From the NCBI RefSeq assembly GCF_000425065.1, contig NZ_KE384301.1, forward strand, positions 186,001 through 250,000: a stretch of DNA of 64,000 nt. Reading direction: 5' to 3'. The notes below the pieces were generated by a model. The model searched no databases. It was not told the origin of the DNA and worked only from the letters and a program-made list of their open reading frames with translations. Positions 45,491-53,228 of the stretch are shown here, piece after piece (position 1 is the stretch's first letter; each line of letters starts with the position of its first letter). Origin of the DNA: Actinomadura rifamycini DSM 43936. Its GTDB lineage: Bacteria; Actinomycetota; Actinomycetes; Streptosporangiales; Streptosporangiaceae. The position numbers and the translations under genes are program-made.

Positions 45491-46147
45491 GTGACCAGCG
45501 ACGGCGCGTCCCGGCCCCGCCCCCGCGCGGAGCGGTCCGACGTGCGCCGCAACCGCGCGCGGCTGCTCGCCGCCGCGCGCGAGGTGTTCCAGCGGGAGGG
45601 CGCGGGCGCCTCGCTGGAGGCCGTCGCGCGGCGCGCCGAGGTCGGCATCGGGACCCTGTACCGGCACTTCCCCACCCGCCAGGACCTGCTCGAGGCGCTC
45701 CTCGCGGGCGCCTACGACGACCTCGCCGCGCGCGCCCGGGAGCTGGCGGACTCGCCCGCCCCGGGCGACGCCCTGCTCGCCTGGCTGCGCGCGTTCATCG
45801 CGCGGGTCACGGCGTTCCGCGGGCTGGCGGCGTCGGCCGTGGTGTCGCTGCGGGACGAGCGGTCGGCGCTGCTCGACTCCTCGCGGGCGATGCGCGCCGC
45901 GGGCCAGCGGCTGTTCGTCCGCGCGCAGCAGGCGGGCGACGTCGCCCCCGGCGCCGACTTCGCCGACGTGCTGCGGCTCGCGGGCGCCATCGCGACCGTC
46001 ACCGAGCAGGAGCCCGCCGCGGCCGACCGGCTGCTGGCGCTCGCCGCCTGGGGCGTCGCGCCCCGCGCGGACGGCCCGGACGGGCCGGAAGCGTTTCGCG
46101 GGCCGCGGAACGGCGCGCCGGGCGGGCCCGGCGCGGACGGCGGCTAG
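45491..46147 (+). CDS. TetR-family regulator
   Basis: From GTG 45491, 218 residues. The N-terminal helix-turn-helix (about 18-65) has RARLLAAAREVFQREGAGASLEAVARRAEVG and TLYRHFPTRQDLLEAL. The C-terminal ligand domain is the helical type with no recognisable ligand. The last 25 residues are Gly/Pro-rich. Its target is not obvious, as the next gene is convergent and shares the CTAG at its stop codon. Confidence 0.9.
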   Translation: MTSDGASRPRPRAERSDVRRNRARLLAAAREVFQREGAGASLEAVARRAEVGIGTLYRHFPTRQDLLEALLAGAYDDLAARARELADSPAPGDALLAWLRAFIARVTAFRGLAASAVVSLRDERSALLDSSRAMRAAGQRLFVRAQQAGDVAPGADFADVLRLAGAIATVTEQEPAAADRLLALAAWGVAPRADGPDGPEAFRGPRNGAPGGPGADGG

Positions 46148-46986
46148 CCGGCGTCCTCCCGGGGCGGGGGCAGGACGCGGCGCGGGCCGGGCGGCGCGCC
46201 CCGGTGCTTCCGCCACTCGCGCGGGTAGCCCACCGACACCTCGACGTGCGGGACGCCGTCCGCCCAGATCGTCCGGGGAATGTGCAGGTGCCCGTACACC
46301 ACCGACACCGCGCCGAACCGGACGTGCCAGTCGGCGGTGCGCTCGCTGCCGCACCACTGGGCGAACTCGGGGTACCAGAGCACGCGGGTGGGTTCGCGGA
46401 TCAGCGGCCAGTGGTTGACGAGCACGGTCCGGGTGCCGGGCTCCAGCTCCGCCATCCTCCGCTCGGTGTAGGCGATGCGGGCGTCGCACCAGGCGTCCCG
46501 GGTGGGGTGCGGGTCGGGGTGGAGGTAGACCTCGTCGGTGCACACGACGCCCGCCTCGTGCGCGATCTCGAGGGCCTGCTCCTTGGTGGCGGCCCCCTCG
46601 GGCCGGAACGTGTAGTCGTACAGGACGAACAGCGGCGCGATCGTCACCGGGCCGCCGTCGCCCGTCCACACGGGGTAGGGGTCCTCGGGGGTGGCGACGC
46701 CGAGCGCGCGGCACATGTCCACCAGCCGGCGGTAGCGGGCCTCGCCGCGCAGCGCCACGGGGTCGTCCTTGATCGTCCAGAGTTCGTGGTTGCCGGGCGT
46801 CCAGATCACTTTCGCGAAACGCCCGGCCAGGGTACGCAGCGTCCACTCGACGTCGTCGAAGCGCTCGGCGACGTCCCCGGCGACGATCAGCCAGTCGCCG
46901 TCGGACGCGGGGCGCAGCCCCTCCACGAACGCGCGGTTGTCGGAGAATCCCACGTGCAGGTCGCTGATGGCATAGAGACCGCTCAT
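46144..46986 (-). CDS. metallophosphoesterase
   Basis: A calcineurin-like phosphoesterase of 280 residues. The metal-binding motifs are complete: AISDLHVGF (D, H), IVAGDVAERFDD (GD), TPGNHEL (GNH), LVNHWPL (H) and YGHLHIPR (GHxH). No signal peptide or membrane segment, so a cytoplasmic phosphatase or phosphodiesterase; substrate unknown. It ends with the same CTAG tetranucleotide as tetR, so the two convergent genes overlap by 4 nt. Confidence 0.9.
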   Translation of the reverse strand: MSGLYAISDLHVGFSDNRAFVEGLRPASDGDWLIVAGDVAERFDDVEWTLRTLAGRFAKVIWTPGNHELWTIKDDPVALRGEARYRRLVDMCRALGVATPEDPYPVWTGDGGPVTIAPLFVLYDYTFRPEGAATKEQALEIAHEAGVVCTDEVYLHPDPHPTRDAWCDARIAYTERRMAELEPGTRTVLVNHWPLIREPTRVLWYPEFAQWCGSERTADWHVRFGAVSVVYGHLHIPRTIWADGVPHVEVSVGYPREWRKHRGAPPGPRRVLPPPREDAG

Positions 46987-47005
46987 GCCGTGATCGTAGG
47001 CGGCG

Positions 47006-47509
47006 TCAGGCGTCCCGGCCCCACAGGTAGGCCCCCGCGGCCATCGCGAGCACGCTCGCCCAGCCGGCGACCGCCCGGACGGAGTTCCAGGTCGTCCAGC
47101 GGCCGGAGTAGTCGGCCCACACGCGCGCGGCCTCGCCCGGGTCCGCGGGGATCTCGGCCTTGTCCAGCGTCTCGTTCAGCGGGATGTTCACGGCGAAGCT
47201 CGGGAACAGCGCGCCGAGGACGTACACGCCGGCGGCGGCGAAGAACAGGATCGCCGCGGCCTTCTGGTCGAGCGTCAGCAGCAGTACCCCCGCCCCCGCG
47301 GCGACGACCGGCGTCAGCACGAACATGGCGATGAACAGCGGGTTCTGGATCTTCTGGTTGATGCCCTGCATGGCGTCGATCGCCGCGGACGGCCGGGCCG
47401 CGTTCAGCCCCGGCATGACGCCGGTGGAGAACCCGAAGAAGGTTCCGGCCATGCCCGCGGCTCCCACGATGGACACGGCGGCGCAGATGACGGTGAGCAG
47501 GTTTTTCAT
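47006..47509 (-). CDS. DUF1772 (anthrone oxygenase-like) membrane protein
   Basis: A 167-residue protein with four membrane helices (about 5-28, 58-80, 83-103, 143-162) and the family block FAVNIPLNETLDK...WADYSGRWTTWNSVRAVAG. Relatives occur with anthrone oxygenases, but most bacterial members have no tested activity. It lies 75 bp after the NmrA-like gene on the same strand, so it probably belongs to the unit controlled by the divergent AraC regulator. Confidence 0.8.
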   Translation of the reverse strand: MKNLLTVICAAVSIVGAAGMAGTFFGFSTGVMPGLNAARPSAAIDAMQGINQKIQNPLFIAMFVLTPVVAAGAGVLLLTLDQKAAAILFFAAAGVYVLGALFPSFAVNIPLNETLDKAEIPADPGEAARVWADYSGRWTTWNSVRAVAGWASVLAMAAGAYLWGRDA

Positions 47510-47584
47510 GGTGGTTCTCCGTTCAGGTCGGGGAGGTCCGGCGAGGCGCCCCGGCCCCGGTCCGCCGGGGCCGGGCCGCGCGGG

Positions 47585-48457
47585 TCAGGCGTCCCAGACG
47601 CCGCTGGCGGCGGTCTCGCGGGCGTAGTCGGCGAAGTCGCGGGCCTCCCGGCCGAGCGCGCGCCGCACGCCGTCGCCGGGCTCGCCGTTGCGGCCGTCCA
47701 GGATCGTGCCGAACAGGTACGTCAGCAGGTCGGCGACCTCGCCGGGCACGCCGTGCTCCCGCACCGCGGCGGCGTAGTCCGCGACGCCGACCCGCACGTA
47801 GGCGATGTCGCGCCCGGTCGCGCGGCCGATCTCGGCGACCGCCTCGGGGAAGGACAGGGCGCGCCGCCCGGTCACCTCGTACACCTCCCCCGCGTGCCCG
47901 TCCGCGGTGAGCGCCGCGACCGCGACGTCGGCGATGTCGTCGGCGTCCGCGAACGGCTCGGGCACGTCGCCCGCCGGGAGGACGACCTCGCCGGCGCGGA
48001 CCGGGTCGAGGAGGTAGTCCTCGCTGAAGTTCTGCGCGAACCAGCTCGCGCGGACGACCGTCCACTCCAGCCCCGAGGCGCGGACGATGTCCTCGCAGGC
48101 GACGGCCTCGGCCTCGCCGCGTCCCGACAGCAGGACCACCCGCCGCACGCCCGCGTCCCGCGCCGCGGCGGTGAACGCCCGGATCGCGTCCGGCGCGCCC
48201 GGGGCGGCCAGGTCGGGGGCGTACGCGAGGTAGACGGCGTCGACGTCCCGCAGGACCCGCGGCCAGCCGGCCTCGTCCGTCCAGTCGAAGGCCGGGTCCG
48301 CCGCGCGGGAGCCCATCCGGACGGGCACGTCCATGGCCTCCAGCCGCTCCACGACGCGACGGCCGGTCTTGCCGGTGCCGCCCAGGACCAGCGTGAGGCC
48401 CGTGTCGATCTTCGTGTCGATGGTTTCCGGCGTGGTGTTCGGAGCGCTGTTCGTCAT
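47585..48457 (-). CDS. NmrA-like NAD(P)-binding protein
   Basis: A 290-residue atypical short-chain dehydrogenase. The nucleotide-binding motif is LVLGGTGKTGRRVVERL (about 22-38). The YxxxK catalytic pair of true dehydrogenases is absent, as in NmrA and quinone-reductase-like members. TVVRASWFAQNFSEDYLLDPV is a typical family block. It is divergent from an AraC-type regulator (81-bp spacer) and leads to the DUF1772 gene. Confidence 0.88.
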   Translation of the reverse strand: MTNSAPNTTPETIDTKIDTGLTLVLGGTGKTGRRVVERLEAMDVPVRMGSRAADPAFDWTDEAGWPRVLRDVDAVYLAYAPDLAAPGAPDAIRAFTAAARDAGVRRVVLLSGRGEAEAVACEDIVRASGLEWTVVRASWFAQNFSEDYLLDPVRAGEVVLPAGDVPEPFADADDIADVAVAALTADGHAGEVYEVTGRRALSFPEAVAEIGRATGRDIAYVRVGVADYAAAVREHGVPGEVADLLTYLFGTILDGRNGEPGDGVRRALGREARDFADYARETAASGVWDA

Positions 48458-48538
48458 GTCCTCAAGTCAACCGGCGGGCCCGTCCGGCCACCATCGTCGA
48501 GAACCTCGCCCGCATTCGCGAGCGTCTAGGCTGGCGGA

Positions 48539-49489
48539 GTGGACGCGCTCACCGACCTCCTCGACGGCCCCCGGGCGCGCGGCGCGTTCATGCTCCGCGC
48601 GACGCTGAGCCCGCCGTGGTCGGTGCGGATCCGGGACGAAGCGCCGCTGACGCTCGTCGCGATGATCAGCGACGACGCGTGGGTGCTGCCCGACGGGGAC
48701 GCGCCGCGCGCCGTCCGGGCCGGGGACGTCCTGCTCGTCAAGGGCCCGGAGCCGTACACGATGGCCGACGATCCGGCGACCGCGCCGCAGATCGTCATCC
48801 ACCCCGGCCAGCGGTGCACGACGCCCGACGGCACGAGCCTGTCGGACGCGATGGACCTCGGGGTCCGGGCCTGGGGCAACGACCCGGACGGGTCGGCGGT
48901 CATGCTGATCGGCACCTACCAGATGCGCGGGGCCGTGACCCGCCGGCTGCTGGCCGCGCTGCCGCAGCTCGCGATCGTCCGCGGCGACGCCTGGGACTCC
49001 CCGCTGGTCGGCCTGCTCGGCGACGAGATCGGCAAGGACGAGCCCGGCCAGGACGTGGTGCTCGACCGGCTGCTGGACCTGCTGCTCATCGCGGCGCTGC
49101 GCGCCTGGCTCGCGCGGGACGGCGCGGAGCGGCCCGGCTGGTACCTCGCGCACGGCGACCCGGTGGTGGGCCCGGCGATGCGGCTGCTGCACGACGACCC
49201 GGCGCACCCCTGGACGGTCGCGGACCTCGCCGCCCGCGTCGGGGTGTCCCGCGCGGCGCTGGCCCAGCGGTTCGGGCGGCTGCTCGGGGAGCCGCCGATG
49301 TCCTACCTCACCGGCCTGCGCCTGGCGCAGGCCGCCGACCTGCTGCGGGAGAGCGACGCGACGCTCGAGACGGTGGCGCGGCGCGTCGGCTACGGCACCG
49401 CCTTCGCGCTCAGCACCGCGTTCAAGCGGGAGCACGGCGTCAGCCCGCAGGAGTACCGCGCGACCCGCCCGCCGATCGCCTCCGCCTGA
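48539..49489 (+). CDS. AraC-family regulator with cupin-type sensor
   Basis: From GTG 48539, 316 residues. Residues 1-190 form an AraC_N/cupin_6 domain (TLSPPWSVRIRDEAPLTLVAMI, DAPRAVRAGDVLLVKGPEPY). Residues 210-310 form the double helix-turn-helix (WTVADLAARVGVSRAALAQRFG, VARRVGYGTAFALSTAFKREHGVSPQEYR). Its divergent neighbour is the NmrA-like gene, the likely target, as is common for this pair. The inducer is unknown. Confidence 0.92.
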   Translation: MDALTDLLDGPRARGAFMLRATLSPPWSVRIRDEAPLTLVAMISDDAWVLPDGDAPRAVRAGDVLLVKGPEPYTMADDPATAPQIVIHPGQRCTTPDGTSLSDAMDLGVRAWGNDPDGSAVMLIGTYQMRGAVTRRLLAALPQLAIVRGDAWDSPLVGLLGDEIGKDEPGQDVVLDRLLDLLLIAALRAWLARDGAERPGWYLAHGDPVVGPAMRLLHDDPAHPWTVADLAARVGVSRAALAQRFGRLLGEPPMSYLTGLRLAQAADLLRESDATLETVARRVGYGTAFALSTAFKREHGVSPQEYRATRPPIASA

Positions 49490-49495
49490 CCCGCC

Positions 49496-49532
49496 GCCCC
49501 CGCGGCCGGCCGGTCCGTCCGTCGGCGGGGGC
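49496..49532. terminator. hairpin between araC-type gene and pfkB-type gene
   Basis: GCCCCCGC (49496-49503) pairs with 49525-49532 around a 21-nt loop in a short spacer between convergent genes. Confidence 0.45.
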
Positions 49533-49544
49533 CCGGGCCCGGCG

Positions 49545-50675
49545 CTAGGGGTCGGTGCGGAGGGTGGGCTCGGCGCGGACGACCGTGTTCTCCGCCATGT
49601 CCGGGACGAACGGGACCACGAACGCGTAGTCGGCCAGAACCGACTCGGGCACCTCGCCCGACTCCCCGAACGCGGCGATCTCGCCCCAGCACGGCGAGCC
49701 GAGCGAACCGCTGCGGTGCCGGACCGACAGTCCCGCGCACAGGTTCGCGAAGCGCAGCCGCTCGACCAGCGGCAGCCCCGCGAGCGTGCCGAACACGAAC
49801 CCGGCCGCGAACACGTCGCCGGCGCCGGTGGCGTCCAGCGCCCGGACGGGCAGGGCGGGGGCCTCGGCGCGCTCCCCCGTGGTGCGGTCCAGCGCGATGG
49901 CGCCGTCCGCGCCGCACTTGACGACCACGACCGGCGCGCGCTCGGCGAGGGCCTCCGCGGCGGACGGCGGGTCGCCGGTGCGGGTGTAGGCCATCGCCTC
50001 GGCGGCGTTCGGCAGGAACACGTCCACGTGCGCGAGCCGGTCGAGGACCTCGGCGGACCAGGCGCCGGTGGGGTCCCAGCCGAGGTCGGCGAAGATCAGC
50101 GCGCCGCGCTCGCGGGCGCCGGCCGCCCACGGGGGGACGGGCCGGTCGACGTCGATGAAGCAGGCGCGGGCGTCCGGCGGGGCGCCGCCCGGCGGTTCCT
50201 CGACCTGCGGCGGGACGGGGCGCGCGAACGTGACCATGCTGCGGTCGGAGTCGTAGGCCATCGACACGGTGACCGGCGTCGACCAGCCGGGGACGCGGCG
50301 GGACGCCCGCAGGTCGACGCCCTCCTGCTCGGCGAGCGTCCGCCACAGGTAGGAGCCGAACATGTCGTCGCCGAACGGCGCGGCGAGGCCGACGCGCAGG
50401 CCGAGCCGGCTCATCGCGACCGCGATGTTCGCGACGCCGCCCGGCGCCGAGCCGAGCCCGTCGGTGACGATCTCGGTGCCGGGCGGCGGCAGCCCCGGCA
50501 GCCCGGTGAAGATCATGTCCATGAAGACCCGGCCGGACAGGAACACGTCCAGGCCGGGGCCGGGTCCGCCGCCGTGCAGCCGCTCCCCCGCCGGTTCCCG
50601 CGCGTCGCACGGGTCGGCGAGGGACGGCTCCGGCGGCCGGCCCGGCGCGTCCGGCTCGATGGCCGGGCGGGTCAC
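49545..50675 (-). CDS. PfkB-family carbohydrate kinase
   Basis: Ribokinase-fold sugar kinase with 376 residues from GTG 50675. The catalytic signature is DATGAGDVFAAGFVFG (about 280). The N-terminal block is SGRVFMDMIFTGLPGLPPPGTE with GGVANIAVAMSRLG. A Pro/Gly-rich stretch of 40 residues precedes the fold, so the real start may be later. The gene is 137 bp downstream of the secreted-protein gene and co-directional. In this setting it may phosphorylate a hexose phosphate, as 1-phosphofructokinase-like members do; the substrate is not known. Confidence 0.88.
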   Translation of the reverse strand: MTRPAIEPDAPGRPPEPSLADPCDAREPAGERLHGGGPGPGLDVFLSGRVFMDMIFTGLPGLPPPGTEIVTDGLGSAPGGVANIAVAMSRLGLRVGLAAPFGDDMFGSYLWRTLAEQEGVDLRASRRVPGWSTPVTVSMAYDSDRSMVTFARPVPPQVEEPPGGAPPDARACFIDVDRPVPPWAAGARERGALIFADLGWDPTGAWSAEVLDRLAHVDVFLPNAAEAMAYTRTGDPPSAAEALAERAPVVVVKCGADGAIALDRTTGERAEAPALPVRALDATGAGDVFAAGFVFGTLAGLPLVERLRFANLCAGLSVRHRSGSLGSPCWGEIAAFGESGEVPESVLADYAFVVPFVPDMAENTVVRAEPTLRTDP

Positions 50676-50812
50676 GCGGCCCCCCGGCGCGGAGCCGCGA
50701 TGCGTGGTCGCGCCGTCATGGGGCCCACGATATAGGCGATGCCCCGCCTGCGCGGACGTGTCGGCGCGGTCCCTCCGGCCGGTCCCGCGGACCCGGTCCT
50801 ACAGGCGCGGGC

Positions 50813-52144
50813 TCACCGGCGCGGGACGTACAGGCGGACGTCGTCCACCTTGGCCCCGCCCTCGTAGAAGTTCATGTGCGGATCTCCGATCATGAACCGG
50901 TCCGGGTAGGCGGACCCGGCGGGCCAGGTGTCGCGGTCGACGAGCGTGCCGCCCGGGCCCTCCCAGGTCCAGTCGGCGTTGAACCGGCCGTCGTACTCCT
51001 CCGGCTTCTGGTTGTAGTGCCAGATGGGCTCCCCGTCCTCGACGAAGGCGCGGGTGTAGCGGTAGGTGGTCTGGCCGACGTGGGCGAAGACCCCCGAGAT
51101 CTCCATCGTGTACGCGCCGTCGCGCCGCTCGATCGCGAACCGGTACGGCTTGTCGGGCAGCAGCTCGGGCCGCATGTCGACGGCCGAGACGATCGCGCCG
51201 CCCTTGGCGAACCCGCACTCGCTCTCCATCAGGTACTCGGTGCCGGGCATGGCGGCGTACCTGCGGTCGTCGGTCATGAACAGCGCGTTGACGCCGTTGC
51301 CGGTGCCGGCCTCGTACGGCTCGTACTCGCCGGTCGCGGGGTTGCAGTACCGCAGCCCCGCCTTGTCGTACTTGTACCGGTTGTAGCCGTCCATGGCGAC
51401 CTTGCGGTGCGCGTGGACGAACACGTTGTTGTGCGGCGCGACCCGCTCGTAGTCCATGATCGACATGTAGTAGAAGCCGTTGGAGTCGGTGCGGACGTCC
51501 GCCCACTCGCACTCGGGCCGGGAGAAGTCCCCGCCGGACGCCCAGGGGAAGTTCGTCTTGCAGCCGTCGGGCGAGTAGCCGTTGATCCGGCCGTCCGGGT
51601 AGTCCCACACCCCGTTGCGCTCGCCGCCGAAGTCCAGGCCCCGCAGCGTCATCTCGACGCGGTACTCGGCGGGCAGGTCGCGGGTGGAGCGGATCACGAC
51701 GCCGCCCTGGTGGGCGGGTTCCGCCATCCGCGCGACGCCCTTCCCCGAGGTGAGCGTCGGCGGGTCGTCGGGGCGGCCGTCGCCGTCGGCGTCGCGGGCC
51801 GCGAGCTCGGCCGTCAGCCAGCCCCGCTTGCCGAACGTGAACGACTGCCGGTACGTCTCCATCTTCGCGAGCTGCTCGCGGAACGCGGGGCCGCCGACGG
51901 TGTCGAAGTAGGCGCCGTCGTTGTCGTACATGTCGACGTTGTAAGGACTCGACGGGCCGTCGCCGTCCCGGAACCAGGGCTGCCGCCTGCTGTCGAGGTT
52001 CCGGTCGAACGACTCGGCGGCGACCAGCCGCCACCCGTCCCGGTGCCCGGGCGGCCCGCTCGCCTCGGCCGGGACGGCGCACAGCGTCGCCGCCAGGACC
52101 AGGGGGGACGCCACCGCCAGGGCGCCCCGCACGACTCTTCTCAT
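50813..52144 (-). CDS. secreted protein of unknown family, carbohydrate-locus member
   Basis: From ATG 52144 (GGAAGGCGG upstream), 443 residues. A clear signal peptide covers residues 1-28 (MRRVVRGALAVASPLVLA...PAEASG). The mature part is rich in aromatic residues and beta-strand patterns, as in concanavalin-like or jelly-roll folds. It has a DADGDGRPDD calcium-binding-like loop at about 108. Ten or so segments such as GFYYMSIMDYERVAPHNNVFVHAH show no catalytic motif I recognise. Beside a sugar PTS and kinase it may bind or cleave the polysaccharide; that is inference. Confidence 0.72.
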   Translation of the reverse strand: MRRVVRGALAVASPLVLAATLCAVPAEASGPPGHRDGWRLVAAESFDRNLDSRRQPWFRDGDGPSSPYNVDMYDNDGAYFDTVGGPAFREQLAKMETYRQSFTFGKRGWLTAELAARDADGDGRPDDPPTLTSGKGVARMAEPAHQGGVVIRSTRDLPAEYRVEMTLRGLDFGGERNGVWDYPDGRINGYSPDGCKTNFPWASGGDFSRPECEWADVRTDSNGFYYMSIMDYERVAPHNNVFVHAHRKVAMDGYNRYKYDKAGLRYCNPATGEYEPYEAGTGNGVNALFMTDDRRYAAMPGTEYLMESECGFAKGGAIVSAVDMRPELLPDKPYRFAIERRDGAYTMEISGVFAHVGQTTYRYTRAFVEDGEPIWHYNQKPEEYDGRFNADWTWEGPGGTLVDRDTWPAGSAYPDRFMIGDPHMNFYEGGAKVDDVRLYVPRR

Positions 52145-52257
52145 CTCGCCGCCTTCCTCGCCGCGCGCCCCGCGCGCGGCGCTCCGCCGTCTTTCCGACG
52201 ATCGGGGCGACCGTAAACCGCGGACGGGGTCGCCCGCCATGGCAAACATCGACAAAG

Positions 52258-52302
52258 TGGTATTGACCAATTCCGGTGCGGGACATAACGTGTGGCCACA
52301 CG
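52258..52302 (+). promoter_or_regulatory. gntR promoter with two operator-like sites
   Basis: TTGACC (52263-52268) and TAACGT (52286-52291) are 17 bp apart, a good promoter. TGGTATTGACCA (52258-52269) has TGGT-N4-ACCA arms like dre-type sites of HutC-subfamily GntR proteins and covers the -35 box. The perfect 14-bp palindrome CGTGTGGCCACACG (52289-52302) overlaps the end of the -10 box and the expected start point. Both could serve in autoregulation and in control of the divergent gene. Confidence 0.65.
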
Positions 52303-52329
52303 ACATGGGCAGGGCAGGAGGTCGGATCG

Positions 52330-53061
52330 TTGCGTTCCGCCGGTGAGGCCCGTTCCGGGCACACGAAGCGGCAGACCGTGCAGCGTCGGCTGCTGGAGAT
52401 GCTGGACGGGCTCGACGTCGGCGACGCGCTCCCGTCCGAGCGCCGGCTGGCGACGGAGCTCGGCGTCTCCCGCCCGACGTTGCGGCAGGCCATCGACGGT
52501 CTGGTCGCCGAGGGGCGGCTGAACCGCCGGCACGGCAGCGGCACCTATGTCGCCGAGCCCCGGATCGCCGTGCCGCTGACCATGTCCTCGTTCACCGAGG
52601 ACATGATCCGGCGCGGGATGCGGCCCGGGGGCCGGGTGCTGTCGTTCCGCACGGAGACCGCGGGGGCGCGGATCGGCAGACGCCTGGCCCTGTCACCGGC
52701 CGAAGAGGTATTTACCATTCGGCGGCTCCGGCTCGCGGACGGCGCCACGATGGCGATCGAGACGCTGTACATGCCGCGGGCCCTGCTGCCGGACCTGCGG
52801 CGCCAGGACCTCGAAGGCGGCTCGTTCTACGAGCTGCTGCGCGCCGACGGCGTCGAGATCGCCTCGGGCACCGAGACGATCGAGCCGACCGTCGTCACCG
52901 AGGAGGAGGCCGCCGAGCTGGGCGTGCCGGTGCACATGCCGGCGTTCCTGTTCGAGCGGGTCACCCGCGACGCCGGAGGCAGGCCGCTGGAGTACGTCCG
53001 GTCGGTCTACCGCGGCGACCGCTACCGGCTGGAGCTCGACCTGCGGCCGCCCGCCCACTGA
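52330..53061 (+). CDS. GntR-family (HutC subfamily) regulator
   Basis: The TTG at 52330 is chosen because AGGAGG lies 8 bases upstream; 243 residues. A GntR winged helix-turn-helix (about 15-75: SERRLATELGVSRPTLRQAIDGLVAEGRLNRRHGSGTYV) is followed by a UTRA ligand domain (VFTIRRLRLADGATMAIETLYM, PAFLFERVTRDAGGRPLEYVRSVYRGDRYRLEL). UTRA regulators usually bind sugar phosphates. It is first in the PTS operon and divergent from the secreted protein and kinase genes. Confidence 0.92.
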   Translation: MRSAGEARSGHTKRQTVQRRLLEMLDGLDVGDALPSERRLATELGVSRPTLRQAIDGLVAEGRLNRRHGSGTYVAEPRIAVPLTMSSFTEDMIRRGMRPGGRVLSFRTETAGARIGRRLALSPAEEVFTIRRLRLADGATMAIETLYMPRALLPDLRRQDLEGGSFYELLRADGVEIASGTETIEPTVVTEEEAAELGVPVHMPAFLFERVTRDAGGRPLEYVRSVYRGDRYRLELDLRPPAH

Positions 53062-53228
53062 CCGACCTCCGGCCCCGCCCGCCGGGGCCGGCCGACCCAC
53101 CGACCCACGAGATGCGACGCACCCACCACGAACGACCGGCGTCCCCCGGGCCCCGCCCGGGACCGGCCACCCGCGCTGACGGGGGCGACAGCGCACCACC
53201 CACCCCCGAGAAGTGAGGCGATCTCACC

